From Extibacter muris (lineage in GTDB: Bacteria > Bacillota > Clostridia > Lachnospirales > Lachnospiraceae): a stretch of DNA of 64,000 bases. Location: NCBI RefSeq assembly GCF_004345005.1, contig NZ_SMMX01000010.1, forward strand, positions 49,739 through 113,738, given 5' to 3'. The notes beneath the pieces were generated by a model. That model did no database searches, was not told the origin of the DNA, and saw nothing but the letters and a program-made list of their open reading frames with translations. Positions within the stretch are counted from its first letter, which is position 1. Every line of letters begins with the position of its first letter. A program made the translations under genes and the position numbers. This document shows, piece after piece, positions 36,111 to 45,243 of this stretch.

Positions 36111-37325
36111 TTATTCTGATGTTCCGTCCTGCTGCCCTTCATTTCCCTGGGTGCCCTGGCCGTCCTGGCTATCCTGGGTATCTGTACCGCTGCCGGTACC
36201 ATCCTCCTGCAGTTTATCAGCTCCATCTACGGGCGCTTCATCGCCGTTATCCTGAGGACTGTCAGAAGAGTCCGGCACATCCACATCATCGGAAGTATTG
36301 CTCTTGTCGGAATTATCTGACGCATCACCCTCATCATCACCACCGAAAAGGTTCTTGAAGAAGTTGACTATCTTATCCCAGAAGCTTTCGCCGTCACCGG
36401 AATCTTTAGACTTCAGAGCGTCGATCGTACTGTCGATAACAGCATTGTCGCCCAGGATACTGTCATTCGTATTATTTATAATGCCGCCGTCACTGTCTCC
36501 ACCTGTGAAGAAAGACTTAATCGAGTTCCACAGGTTGGAGAAGAAGCCTTCGCTTTTGCCTTCCAGGTTCTCAAGCGTATTCTTCAGCGCCTTCACGTCA
36601 TAATCATACTCTGATATGCTCTTCATAAGTGATACGATTTTGGCCTTCTGGTCATCATTCAGAGACACGTTCTGGCTGTCCGCCGCGTCATTTACGGCAC
36701 CTTCAATCTCGTCATCATCCTTCAGCCCGTCTTCTATGACTTCCTGCTTCACCTCGTTCATCAGATCTGCCGCTTCCTGCTGGCCGATAGACTCCGCAAG
36801 CTCACCCGTCGTGACAAGCTCTTCCGTTGCAGTGGCCTTCTGGTCTTCGCTCAGCTCTTCACCGCTGGCCTTCTCATATGCCATCATGATTCCCGTGAGC
36901 GCGCCTGTTCCGGACACTTCAATCGGAGAACCCGCCACCACGTTGCAGTTTTCCACCCCTGAGGTAAGAAGCGTACTTGCAATCATAGAGCTCGTGACAA
37001 ATGTAAGGTTCGCCACCTTCACCTGGATCCCGCCGCTGCCGGTCGGCTCTACATAAGAACAGCTGTATGTCCGCGTTCCGATCTGGGCTTCCGAAGCGAT
37101 TCCTTCCATATATTTTCTTTCATCTGCATTCGTAACCTCAATCGTATCAACCTTATCTGCAGATGTGCCGAAGTAATCATACATGGATTTCTTCTGTTCT
37201 TCTGTAAGGTTCGCTCCAAGCGTCACAACCTTAGAGCTGTCTGCCAGCGTTGTGAACGGTACGCTGACAAATGCCAGCACAGCTGCCATCATAACCGGTA
37301 TTATCTTCTTAAACTTTTTCATCAT
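36111..37325 (-). CDS. DUF1002 secreted protein with acidic tail
   Basis: A 404-residue exported protein with a Sec signal (MMKKFKKIIPVMMAAVLAFV, cleavage likely after TLA). The DUF1002 domain covers about 30-260 (LGANLTEEQKKSMYDYFGTS, VKVANLTFVTSSMIASTLLT). The segment FFSNLWNSIKSFFTG is amphipathic, and the C-terminal 90 residues are low-complexity Asp/Ser/Gly/Gln repeats. The ATG at 37325 gives a normal signal; the longer frame begins at TTG. Function is unknown, though the family is common in gut Clostridia. Confidence 0.82.
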   Translation of the reverse strand: MMKKFKKIIPVMMAAVLAFVSVPFTTLADSSKVVTLGANLTEEQKKSMYDYFGTSADKVDTIEVTNADERKYMEGIASEAQIGTRTYSCSYVEPTGSGGIQVKVANLTFVTSSMIASTLLTSGVENCNVVAGSPIEVSGTGALTGIMMAYEKASGEELSEDQKATATEELVTTGELAESIGQQEAADLMNEVKQEVIEDGLKDDDEIEGAVNDAADSQNVSLNDDQKAKIVSLMKSISEYDYDVKALKNTLENLEGKSEGFFSNLWNSIKSFFTGGDSDGGIINNTNDSILGDNAVIDSTIDALKSKDSGDGESFWDKIVNFFKNLFGGDDEGDASDNSDKSNTSDDVDVPDSSDSPQDNGDEAPVDGADKLQEDGTGSGTDTQDSQDGQGTQGNEGQQDGTSE

Positions 37326-37420
37326 AGTCTGGTGCAACCACCATACCCCCTTTTCATCAATTATTAGTAAGCTCCCACATAATATATCATATTCCCGGAC
37401 ATTTGCAAAGAAACAGCCCC

Positions 37421-37744
37421 TTAACTATTTCTGAATATTTTCTGTATTCTGTCGTAGAATACGTCCTCATCGATGATTCCCCGCATTGTCCCTACTATCC
37501 TGCCGTCCTTAAAACATATGAACGTCGGCACGATTTCTGTGTCATACTCCGCCGCCAAAAGCTTCGACTCTTCTGTCTCAACCTCACAGAACTTGATTTT
37601 TCTTCTATATTTCTTCTCCGCATCCTCCGCAATCGGCTTCATCATAGCGCATTTACCGCACCAGACCGCATAAAACATAACGACCACCGGAAGACTCTCG
37701 TGCTTTACTTCCGAATCAAAATCTTTAGCTGTTAAATGTAGCAT
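37421..37744 (-). CDS. Thioredoxin-like protein
   Basis: A 107-residue thioredoxin fold protein with the redox motif WCGKC in VVVMFYAVWCGKCAMMKPIA and the cis-Pro in TEIVPTFICFKDG. Lys in place of the usual Pro in the motif is unusual and should change its redox potential. The ATG at 37744 follows AGAAAGG. It is on the same strand as trmB, about 220 bases downstream of it. Confidence 0.88.
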   Translation of the reverse strand: MLHLTAKDFDSEVKHESLPVVVMFYAVWCGKCAMMKPIAEDAEKKYRRKIKFCEVETEESKLLAAEYDTEIVPTFICFKDGRIVGTMRGIIDEDVFYDRIQKIFRNS

Positions 37745-37775
37745 AAGTTTCAACCTTTCTTAAGCCATCTTTATG

Positions 37776-37910
37776 TCAGCACTTGGGATTCAATATTCTG
37801 CACACCTCATCCAGTGATTTTTTTATACAGGCAAGTTTCTCATTTAAATTTCTTTTGCGGTAAGTGATTTCACATAGTTTATGTTTCAATCCTTTCTTTC
37901 CACGTCCCAC
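37776..37910 (-). CDS. Possible small Cys-containing protein
   Basis: A 44-codon frame starting with GTG at 37910 (AGGA 8-11 bases upstream) reads a basic, helical peptide with three Cys, ending in LDEVCRILNPKC. It lies between trmB and the thioredoxin gene on their strand. No family is recognised and the start is weak, so this is only a candidate. Nothing else was seen in the 37745-37961 gap. Confidence 0.3.
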   Translation of the reverse strand: MGRGKKGLKHKLCEITYRKRNLNEKLACIKKSLDEVCRILNPKC

Positions 37911-37961
37911 ATGCTCACATCCTGACCATTATTCTTCTTTATATTATATGCAGCAACTGCC

Positions 37962-38618
37962 CTATGCTTTCCTGACGGCCCTCAACTTGCAGATAGGGTT
38001 GCCTTCTGAGGAGAACTTCTCCTCGTATTCCGTCATGACATTTCCGCTGTTCATATCCTCATCGTCGTGCAGGTCTGATGTATATTTTCCCAGTTCCCAC
38101 CTGCTGCATTCCTTGATCTCCTCTATAGAAAAGCCGAACAGCCCCCGGTTGTCCGTTTTAAATTCAAGCACTGCACCATCCGCAGCTATCTTATCATATC
38201 TGTACAGATATTCCTTGGATGTAAGCCTCCTTCTTGCATGTCTTGCCTTCGGCCACGGATCTGAAAAGTTCAGGTATATGCCAGAGACTTCCCCCTGGGC
38301 AAATACATCGGCTATGTCCGCAGCATCCATACAGATGAATCGGATATTACGGATTGCACCACCCTCAGGCTCCATATACTTTTCAACGGCCCGCAGAAGC
38401 ACGCTTGAATACCGTTCGATTCCAATAAAATTCCTTTCCGGATACCGCTCTGCCATCGCCAGCAGAAACTTCCCCTTGCCCATTCCGATTTCAATGTATA
38501 TAGGATTCTCATTGCCAAACACGTCGTTCCAGCTTCCCCTGTAGAGAGCAGGCTCATCTATCACTTCCCTGCATCCTTTCAGCACGCTTTCTGCACGTGG
38601 TATATTTCTCAATCGCAT
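37962..38618 (-). CDS. trmB: tRNA (guanine-N7-)-methyltransferase
   Basis: A 218-residue SAM-dependent methyltransferase that makes m7G46 in tRNA. Motifs are IEIGMGKGKFLLAMAERYPE (SAM-binding), NFIGIERYSSVLLRAVEK, IYLNFSDPWPKARHARRRLT (signature) and LEFKTDNRGLFGFSIEE. The length is normal. Confidence 0.95.
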   Translation of the reverse strand: MRLRNIPRAESVLKGCREVIDEPALYRGSWNDVFGNENPIYIEIGMGKGKFLLAMAERYPERNFIGIERYSSVLLRAVEKYMEPEGGAIRNIRFICMDAADIADVFAQGEVSGIYLNFSDPWPKARHARRRLTSKEYLYRYDKIAADGAVLEFKTDNRGLFGFSIEEIKECSRWELGKYTSDLHDDEDMNSGNVMTEYEEKFSSEGNPICKLRAVRKA

Positions 38619-38734
38619 ATATCTGCCTCCTCCTTTTCTGCTTCTATTTAGTCTATCTATTTCCTATAGAAAAGTCAATTAGTGTTTATTTTTCAATTTG
38701 TTTATTTTTACTATGGTAATTTAGAAAAATAAGT

Positions 38735-38754
38735 GTATTATTAACATATAATAC
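38735..38754 (+). promoter_or_regulatory. Palindrome around the presumed V-ATPase promoter -10 box
   Basis: GTATTAT (38735-38741) and ATAATAC (38748-38754) are perfect inverted repeats. The right arm overlaps TATAAT (38747-38752), 45 bases before the first V-ATPase gene. No strong -35 box is present, so an activator or an alternative promoter is possible. Confidence 0.45.
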
Positions 38755-38796
38755 AAATTATACTTATCAGACAGTAAGTAGAAACGGAGGCGTAGT

Positions 38797-39108
38797 ATGG
38801 ACTCTATTGTGGAGAAATTATCAGACATCGAGACGACTGCTGAAGCAATCGTAGACCATGCAGAGGCTCAGAAATTCAATATTGAGCAGCAGATACAGGC
38901 TCGGCGTGACAAGTTTGATAAAGACCTGGAAGCTGACACGCAGAAGAAGCTGGAGCGCATCCGCGCCGAGGCCACCGAGAAAGTCGACAGGATACTGGAG
39001 GCACAGCGGCAGAAGAACAAGGCGACGATAGACGCATTAGAGAAAGAATATGAGGAAAACCATACTGCTTATGCACAGGAAATCCTAAAACGTATAACTG
39101 AGGTGTAG
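38797..39108 (+). CDS. V/A-type ATPase subunit H (peripheral stalk)
   Basis: A 103-residue, almost wholly helical protein (EKLSDIETTAEAIVDHAEAQ, DADTQKKLERIRAE-like heptads) of the ATPase G/H class. Paired with subunit E it forms the peripheral stalk of V/A-type rotary ATPases. It starts behind CGGAGG and is the first gene of the nine-gene operon H-C-I-K-F-E-A-B-D. Confidence 0.85.
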   Translation: MDSIVEKLSDIETTAEAIVDHAEAQKFNIEQQIQARRDKFDKDLEADTQKKLERIRAEATEKVDRILEAQRQKNKATIDALEKEYEENHTAYAQEILKRITEV

Positions 39109-39111
39109 AAC

Positions 39112-40161
39112 ATGGGCAATCTTATGGCATACAGCGGCATCGTAACAAAAGTGCGGGCCATGCAGGCAAAGCTCCTTACAAGGCAGGATTTTGAAAATAT
39201 CGCTTCGCTCAGGAGCGTTCCCGAAATCATCTCCTACTTGAAAGAGAGGCCCGCCTACGCAGAATTAATGAATCAGATGGATGTGTCACTGTACCACAGG
39301 CGGCATGTAGAGAAGATACTCTACCAGTCTCTCTATGATGACTACACAAGAATCTTCCGCTTTGCAGGGCTGGAACAGAAGAAGTTCCTGAAACTCTATC
39401 TGAAGAAATACGAAGTTGACTTGATCAACTACTGTTTCCGGATTGTGTTTAATCATTATGAGAAGCCGTTTGACCTGAATTATAAAAAAGAGTTTTTTGA
39501 TAAATATTCGCAGATCCGTATCGATAAGCTCATCACATCCAGGACTATCGCCGAACTTGTCGACAATCTGCAGTCGACAGAATATTACGCACCCCTGCGG
39601 AGGCTGCGGGATTCTAATTCCGCCACTCTGTTCGACTATGACCTGGCACTGGAACTGTACTACTTTTCCACGGTGTGGAAAAAGAGAAAGCAGATATTGA
39701 CGAACAAGAAAGAGCTGGAAATCTATACCAGAGACTGCGGTACGAATATGGATCTGCTTAACATACAGTGGATATACCGCGCCAAGAAGTATTACCATAT
39801 GCTTCCGCCCGATATATATTCACTGACAATACCGAACCACTACCGCCTGCGTATCGATGAATTCAAAGCGCTGGTTGAGGCTCCAACCCTGGAGGAATTC
39901 GAGCACTTGCTTGAAGGCACTTATTATGCGCGGAAATATAACATCCACGACAGCAAGACGATCGAGCAGATGTACAAAGAATGCCTGATGCACCTGTACC
40001 TGTCGGACCGGCGCGGCAATCCGTATTCGATTGCGACTATCACAACTTATCTGTTCCTGAAGGAAGAAGAGATATATAAACTGACGACTGCCCTTGAATG
40101 CATACGTTATGGCTTATCTTCAAGAGAGACGTTAGGATACCTGGGAGGTGTAATTCAATGA
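39112..40161 (+). CDS. V/A-type ATPase subunit C
   Basis: A 349-residue helical subunit that couples the central stalk to the membrane ring. Features of the AC39/d family are YSGIVTKVRAMQAKLLTRQD near the N terminus and IATITTYLFLKEEEIYKLTT at the C terminus. It begins 3 bases after subunit H. The last bases overlap the ATG of subunit I (ATGA). Confidence 0.88.
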   Translation: MGNLMAYSGIVTKVRAMQAKLLTRQDFENIASLRSVPEIISYLKERPAYAELMNQMDVSLYHRRHVEKILYQSLYDDYTRIFRFAGLEQKKFLKLYLKKYEVDLINYCFRIVFNHYEKPFDLNYKKEFFDKYSQIRIDKLITSRTIAELVDNLQSTEYYAPLRRLRDSNSATLFDYDLALELYYFSTVWKKRKQILTNKKELEIYTRDCGTNMDLLNIQWIYRAKKYYHMLPPDIYSLTIPNHYRLRIDEFKALVEAPTLEEFEHLLEGTYYARKYNIHDSKTIEQMYKECLMHLYLSDRRGNPYSIATITTYLFLKEEEIYKLTTALECIRYGLSSRETLGYLGGVIQ

Positions 40162-42098
40162 TTGTAAAGATGAAGTTTTTGAGCATCAGCGGACCGCGTA
40201 CCGACATCGACCGCGTATGTGACGTCTATCTGTCTAAATATGAGATGCAGCTGGAGAACGCGGTCACAGAGCTTAAGACGACCGACAATCTTCTGCCGTT
40301 CGTGGAGATGAATCCTTATAAAGAACCGCTGGCCAAGGCAGAAGAATTCACTTCCAAGCTATCTGTCTCCAATATTCCTGCCGATACGTCTCTCTCTACA
40401 GATGCTATCACCACTCTGATACGAGGACTCAACCACGACTATCTCGAACTGCAGGAAAAAAAGGAGCTGCTGAAAAAAAATAAAGATGAACTGCTGGAAA
40501 AGCTGCATGTATTAGAACCCTTCAGGCCACTGGATTTTGACTTGCACAAGGTTCTCCATTATAGGTATATGCAGCTTCGTTTTGGAAGAATCGGCATAGA
40601 TTATTACCGGAAACTGGAGAAATATCTGTTTGAAGACCTGAATGCCATTTTCCTGGAGGGCACAAGAGACGAGAATTACGTATACGGGTGCTACTTTGTA
40701 GCCAACGCTGAAACAAGCAGAGTTGATTCAGTCTTTAACTCGCTGCATTTTGAACGTATCACCATATCAGACGAGTATATCGGAACGCCTTCTGTCGCAT
40801 ATGACAGCCTGGAAGAGGATATCTCAGATCTGGATGATCGTATTGCAGAGATTGACAAAAGCATACAGGACCTTCTGAACAATCAGGCAAGCCAGCTTCT
40901 CGGAGCACGCAAGCGGCTGGAGGAGCTGTCCAATAACTTTGACGTGCGCAAGATGGCGGCCCGTGTTGATGACAACAAAGAGGATTACTATATACTCTGT
41001 GGCTGGATGGGCGTGGATGATGTGGAAGCTTTTCTGAGAGAATCCGAAGGGGACGACAAAGTATTTGTCGTCGTAGAGGAAGACCGGGAGAAGTTTTTCG
41101 GCGCCCCTCCCACAAAGCTTAAGAATCCCAGGTTCTTCAAGCCATTTGAAATGTTCATCCGTATGTATGGCCTCCCCTCTTCCAATGAGATGGATCCTAC
41201 CGTATTCGTGGCACTCACCTACACCTTCATCTTCGGCGCCATGTTCGGAGATGTCGGACAAGGGCTGTGCCTGTTCGTGATTGGAGGGCTCCTCTACAAG
41301 CTGAAGAACATCAATCTGGCGGGCATCATATCCGTAGCAGGCCTTTTCTCAGCCTTTTTCGGATTTATGTTTGGCAGCGTATTCGGGTTTGAAGACATGA
41401 TACAGGCGCGCTGGCTGCGGCCGATGGAAGCCATGACCAGCCTGCCGTTTATCGGACAGCTCAACACTGTGTTCATCGTAGCGATCGCCTTTGGTATGGG
41501 CCTGAATATCCTGTCCATAATCTTCCACATCCTCAATGCCATCCGGGCAAAGGATACGGAAAACATCTGGTTTTCCAACAACGGCATAGCAGGGCTTGTT
41601 TTTTACGGATTTATAGTATTCACAATCGTACTTTATATGACGGGGCATCAAGTTCCCGGCAATATACTGATGGCGGTATTCCTCGGAATACCTATGCTCG
41701 TATTTATATTCAAGGAACCGCTCACCAACCTGGCCGAGCGCAACCACAAGAAGCTGGAGACAAGCAAAGGCATGTTTCTCGTGCAAGGGTTCTTTGAACT
41801 GTTCGAGACGCTCCTGAGCTACTTTTCCAACACGCTCTCTTTCGTCCGGATCGGTGCTTTTGCTGTGAGCCATGCGGCAATCATGGAAGTAGTGCTGATG
41901 CTCTCAGGCGCGCAGGAAGGTTCGCCGAACTGGATTGTCGTCGTAATCGGCAATCTGGTCGTATGTGGTCTGGAAGGGCTCATTGTAGGCATCCAGGTGC
42001 TCCGTCTGGAATATTATGAAATGTTCAGCCGTTTCTATAAGGGCAGCGGACGTGAATTTAAACCATTCAATAATCATAAAAAACAAGATAAAAATTAA
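40158..42098 (+). CDS. V/A-type ATPase subunit I (a subunit)
   Basis: A 646-residue stator. The N-terminal half is soluble and coiled (residues 1-330), and the C-terminal half has seven or eight membrane helices (PTVFVALTYTFIFGAMFGDV, GQGLCLFVIGG). The ion-path segment is LSYFSNTLSFVRIGAFAVSH, with the essential Arg, followed by ALEGLIVGIQ-like GLEGLIVGIQVLRLEYYEMF. The ATG at 40158 sits behind GGGAGGTG; the longer frame from 40098 lies inside the previous gene. Confidence 0.94.
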   Translation: MIVKMKFLSISGPRTDIDRVCDVYLSKYEMQLENAVTELKTTDNLLPFVEMNPYKEPLAKAEEFTSKLSVSNIPADTSLSTDAITTLIRGLNHDYLELQEKKELLKKNKDELLEKLHVLEPFRPLDFDLHKVLHYRYMQLRFGRIGIDYYRKLEKYLFEDLNAIFLEGTRDENYVYGCYFVANAETSRVDSVFNSLHFERITISDEYIGTPSVAYDSLEEDISDLDDRIAEIDKSIQDLLNNQASQLLGARKRLEELSNNFDVRKMAARVDDNKEDYYILCGWMGVDDVEAFLRESEGDDKVFVVVEEDREKFFGAPPTKLKNPRFFKPFEMFIRMYGLPSSNEMDPTVFVALTYTFIFGAMFGDVGQGLCLFVIGGLLYKLKNINLAGIISVAGLFSAFFGFMFGSVFGFEDMIQARWLRPMEAMTSLPFIGQLNTVFIVAIAFGMGLNILSIIFHILNAIRAKDTENIWFSNNGIAGLVFYGFIVFTIVLYMTGHQVPGNILMAVFLGIPMLVFIFKEPLTNLAERNHKKLETSKGMFLVQGFFELFETLLSYFSNTLSFVRIGAFAVSHAAIMEVVLMLSGAQEGSPNWIVVVIGNLVVCGLEGLIVGIQVLRLEYYEMFSRFYKGSGREFKPFNNHKKQDKN

Positions 42099-42123
42099 TC
42101 CATATCCAAGGAGGAGAAAAATC

Positions 42124-42555
42124 ATGTCATTAACAGTAAAGTTATTATTAGTCGCAGCGCTGGTGCTCAGCATCATTATTCCTTTCGGTTACTACCTGAT
42201 TGGAGAAAAGAACAAGAAACGTTATAAAAGGGCGGTCGGCACCAACGTATTCTTCTATTTTGGAACGTTTATCATCGCAGCTATCATGATGTTCGGCGGC
42301 AATACGGCTGTCGCAGCCGATACCGCTGCTGCTGCTTCTAATGCCACTGGATTCGGTTATCTTGCCGCTGCACTCTCAACCGGTTTGTCATGTGTCGGCG
42401 GGGGTATTGCCGTAGCAAGCGCCGCAAGCGCAGCCCTCGGTGCTATCAGCGAGGATTCCAGCGCACTCGGCAAATCACTTATCTTCGTAGGTCTTGCAGA
42501 AGGTGTCTGCCTGTACGGGCTTATCATCTCCTTCATGATCTTAGGTAAACTGTAA
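42124..42555 (+). CDS. V/A-type ATPase subunit K (c ring)
   Basis: A 143-residue proteolipid with four hydrophobic segments. The second hairpin is well conserved (GFGYLAAALSTGLSCVGGGI, SLIFVGLAEGVCLYGLIISF) with the ion-binding Glu in LAEG. The first hairpin is divergent and has no carboxylate. This matches V-type c subunits that carry one binding site per four helices. The ATG at 42124 follows AAGGAGGAG. Ion choice (H+ or Na+) is not certain. Confidence 0.9.
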   Translation: MSLTVKLLLVAALVLSIIIPFGYYLIGEKNKKRYKRAVGTNVFFYFGTFIIAAIMMFGGNTAVAADTAAAASNATGFGYLAAALSTGLSCVGGGIAVASAASAALGAISEDSSALGKSLIFVGLAEGVCLYGLIISFMILGKL

Positions 42556-42556
42556 T

Positions 42557-42865
42557 ATGAAGATGTATCTGATCAGTGATAATATCGATACTCTGACAGG
42601 AATGCGGCTGGCCGGCGTAGACGGAGTGGTCGTACATGAGAGGAACGAACTCCGTGAGGCCATCGAAGATGCCATGAATGACAGCACGGTAGGCATCATC
42701 CTTCTGACCGAGAAGTTCGGGAGAGAGTTCCCCGACCTGATTGATGAGATTAAGCTGGAGCGTACGATGCCGCTGCTCATCGAGATTCCTGACAGACACG
42801 GAACCGGACGTAAAAAAGATTTTATCACATCTTACGTAAATGAAGCTATCGGCTTGAAATTATAA
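42557..42865 (+). CDS. V/A-type ATPase subunit F
   Basis: A 102-residue central-stalk subunit with a CheY-like fold. It begins with MKMYLISDNIDTLTGMRLAG and has the family pattern STVGIILLTEKFGREFPDLI and PLLIEIPDRHG. It starts one base after the stop of subunit K. Confidence 0.9.
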   Translation: MKMYLISDNIDTLTGMRLAGVDGVVVHERNELREAIEDAMNDSTVGIILLTEKFGREFPDLIDEIKLERTMPLLIEIPDRHGTGRKKDFITSYVNEAIGLKL

Positions 42866-42881
42866 AAAGAAGGTGACCCGC

Positions 42882-43469
42882 GTGACGTTAGAAGAAAAAA
42901 TATCACATTTACAGTCTGCTGCCATGGAAGAGGCCAGGGCGCAGGGAAATGCAATCATAAAGCAGCATGAAGAGGCGCTTCAAAGCGTTTTTGAACAACA
43001 TCGCGCAGAGGCCGTCCGCCAATCCGAAACCCGGCTCAAGGCAGAGGCTACCAACGCCAGGCAGCAGCTGAATATGGCAGCCTCCAAAGCCCAGCTCGAA
43101 TTGAAAAGAGATCTCAGCAGGACGCAGGGAGAGCTTAAGAACAAGCTTTTCGACGAAGTCCTCAGGCTGGTTGACGGCTATATGAAGACGGATGATTATA
43201 AACGGCTTCTTATCGCATATATTGAAAGTGCCGCCAGATATGCAAATGGCGAAACGATGACACTTTACCTCAACCCGTCCGATGAGGATAAGATGGCTTA
43301 TCTGCAGGAGCATACAGGAATGACCCTGACCGTGAGCAAGGAAGACTTCATCGGCGGCATACGGGCTGTCATTCCGGGACGCAACATCCTGATCGACCAC
43401 GCGTTTAAAGGAGCCATCGATAATGAATACCACAAATTCTCATTCAAGGGAGGTGCGGGAATTGAATAA
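42882..43469 (+). CDS. V/A-type ATPase subunit E (peripheral stalk)
   Basis: A 195-residue protein with a long N-terminal coiled coil (about 1-95) and a globular C-terminal domain (VLRLVDGYMKTDDYKRLLIA, VSKEDFIGGIRAVIPGRNIL, LIDHAFKGAI). The GTG at 42882 is preferred to the GTG at 42873 because AGAAGGTGA is correctly spaced only for the former. It overlaps the start of subunit A by 8 bases. Confidence 0.88.
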   Translation: MTLEEKISHLQSAAMEEARAQGNAIIKQHEEALQSVFEQHRAEAVRQSETRLKAEATNARQQLNMAASKAQLELKRDLSRTQGELKNKLFDEVLRLVDGYMKTDDYKRLLIAYIESAARYANGETMTLYLNPSDEDKMAYLQEHTGMTLTVSKEDFIGGIRAVIPGRNILIDHAFKGAIDNEYHKFSFKGGAGIE

Positions 43470-45228
43470 TACTGGAACAATCTACGGCATCAACGGTCCC
43501 GTCATCTATCTGAAAGGAAAGACCGATTTCAAGATGTCGGAGATGGTGCACGTCGGGGATGAGAAGCTGGTCGGCGAAGTCATCGCCCTCGACAAGGATC
43601 TGACTACCATCCAGGTGTATGAAGAGACTTCCGGACTGAAACCGGGAGAAAAGGTAGAAGCCACAGGTTCTGCCGTGTCTGTCACGCTTGCCCCGGGCAT
43701 CCTGGACAATATATTCGACGGCATCGAACGGCCTCTCGAACGGATTGCGGACACCGGCGGTGCTTTCGTAACGCGTGGAGTGAGCGTCAACGCGCTGGAT
43801 ACCGATCGATTATGGGATACGCATATCACCGTCGCAGAAGGCGACATCGTACAGGGCGGCACCATTATCGCAGAGGTCCCCGAGACACGCGCGATCAAGC
43901 ATAAATGCATGGTTCCCCCCGACATCTCCGGCAAAGTAGTATCCGTCGTCCCCGACGGAACCTATACGATCGGCGATACGCTTGTTACGTTGGAGCTGGC
44001 AGACGGGACGAAGAAGGATTTATCCATGACACAGTATTGGCCTATCCGCGTACCCCGGCCGGTTCATCACCGCTATCCGGCCAGCGTTCCTCTCATCACA
44101 GGCCAGCGGATCCTCGACACGATGTTCCCTATCGCCAAAGGCGGGACTGCCGCCATACCGGGAGGATTCGGTACCGGAAAGACGATGACGCAGCATCAGA
44201 TTGCGAAATGGTCCGATGCGGACATTATCATATATATCGGCTGTGGAGAGCGTGGCAATGAGATGACCCAGGTTCTGGAAGAGTTTGGCGAACTCGTCGA
44301 CCCCAAGTCAGGAAACCCTCTTATGGACAGGACCACGCTTATCGCCAACACGTCCAATATGCCGGTGGCCGCACGTGAAGCTTCTATCTATACAGGGCTT
44401 ACGCTTGCCGAATATTACCGGGACATGGGCTATGACGTCGCCATTATGGCAGACTCCACCTCCCGTTGGGCGGAAGCTTTGAGGGAACTATCCGGACGTC
44501 TCGAAGAGATGCCTGCCGAGGAAGGCTTCCCGGCATATCTGGCCTCCCGGCTGTCTGCTTTTTATGAGCGGGCCGGCATGATGCAGACGCTCAACGGCAA
44601 CATGGGTTCTGTATCGATCATCGGCGCGGTATCCCCCCAGGGCGGAGATTTCTCCGAACCGGTCACCCAGAACACGAAACGTTTCGTCCGCTGCTTCTGG
44701 GGGCTTGACAAATCGTTGGCATATTCCCGGCATTTTCCGGCTATCCACTGGCTCACAAGCTACAGCGAGTATCTGAATGACCTGAGCGGATGGTATTCGG
44801 ACAACGTGTCACCCAAATTTGTAGATTACCGTAACCGGATGATGGCCCTTCTCAACCAGGAGAGCAGCCTGATGGAGATTGTAAAGCTCATCGGCGGCGA
44901 CGTCCTGCCCGACGACCAGAAGCTCATTCTGGAAATCGCCAAGGTCATCCGTCTCGGATTCCTGCAGCAGAATGCATTTCACAAGGATGACACCTGCGTA
45001 TCCATGGAAAAGCAGTTCAAGATGATGGATGTCATCCTCTATCTGTATAAGACCTGCCGGAAGCTCGTAGCCATGGGCATGCCGATGTCTGTGCTGAAAG
45101 CGGAGAACATATTTGAAAAGGTCATTGCCGTCAAATATGATGTCCCGAACAACAACATACAGATGCTCGACATGTATAAGATTGACATTGATAATTTTTA
45201 TAACAGAGTTCTGGAAAAGAACGCATAA
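43462..45228 (+). CDS. V/A-type ATPase catalytic subunit A
   Basis: A 588-residue catalytic subunit that hydrolyses or makes ATP. Motifs include the N-terminal [20 protein letters not shown], the Walker [18 protein letters not shown] with an intact Lys, the catalytic Glu in [16 protein letters not shown] and the Walker B-type [17 protein letters not shown]. The TTG at 43462 is chosen because GGGAGGTG lies six bases before it; the ATG at 43423 lies inside subunit E without a ribosome site. Unlike the F-type beta at 13633, all key residues are present. Confidence 0.95.
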   Translation: MNNTGTIYGINGPVIYLKGKTDFKMSEMVHVGDEKLVGEVIALDKDLTTIQVYEETSGLKPGEKVEATGSAVSVTLAPGILDNIFDGIERPLERIADTGGAFVTRGVSVNALDTDRLWDTHITVAEGDIVQGGTIIAEVPETRAIKHKCMVPPDISGKVVSVVPDGTYTIGDTLVTLELADGTKKDLSMTQYWPIRVPRPVHHRYPASVPLITGQRILDTMFPIAKGGTAAIPGGFGTGKTMTQHQIAKWSDADIIIYIGCGERGNEMTQVLEEFGELVDPKSGNPLMDRTTLIANTSNMPVAAREASIYTGLTLAEYYRDMGYDVAIMADSTSRWAEALRELSGRLEEMPAEEGFPAYLASRLSAFYERAGMMQTLNGNMGSVSIIGAVSPQGGDFSEPVTQNTKRFVRCFWGLDKSLAYSRHFPAIHWLTSYSEYLNDLSGWYSDNVSPKFVDYRNRMMALLNQESSLMEIVKLIGGDVLPDDQKLILEIAKVIRLGFLQQNAFHKDDTCVSMEKQFKMMDVILYLYKTCRKLVAMGMPMSVLKAENIFEKVIAVKYDVPNNNIQMLDMYKIDIDNFYNRVLEKNA

Positions 45229-45243
45229 AGGAGGGGGTTCACA

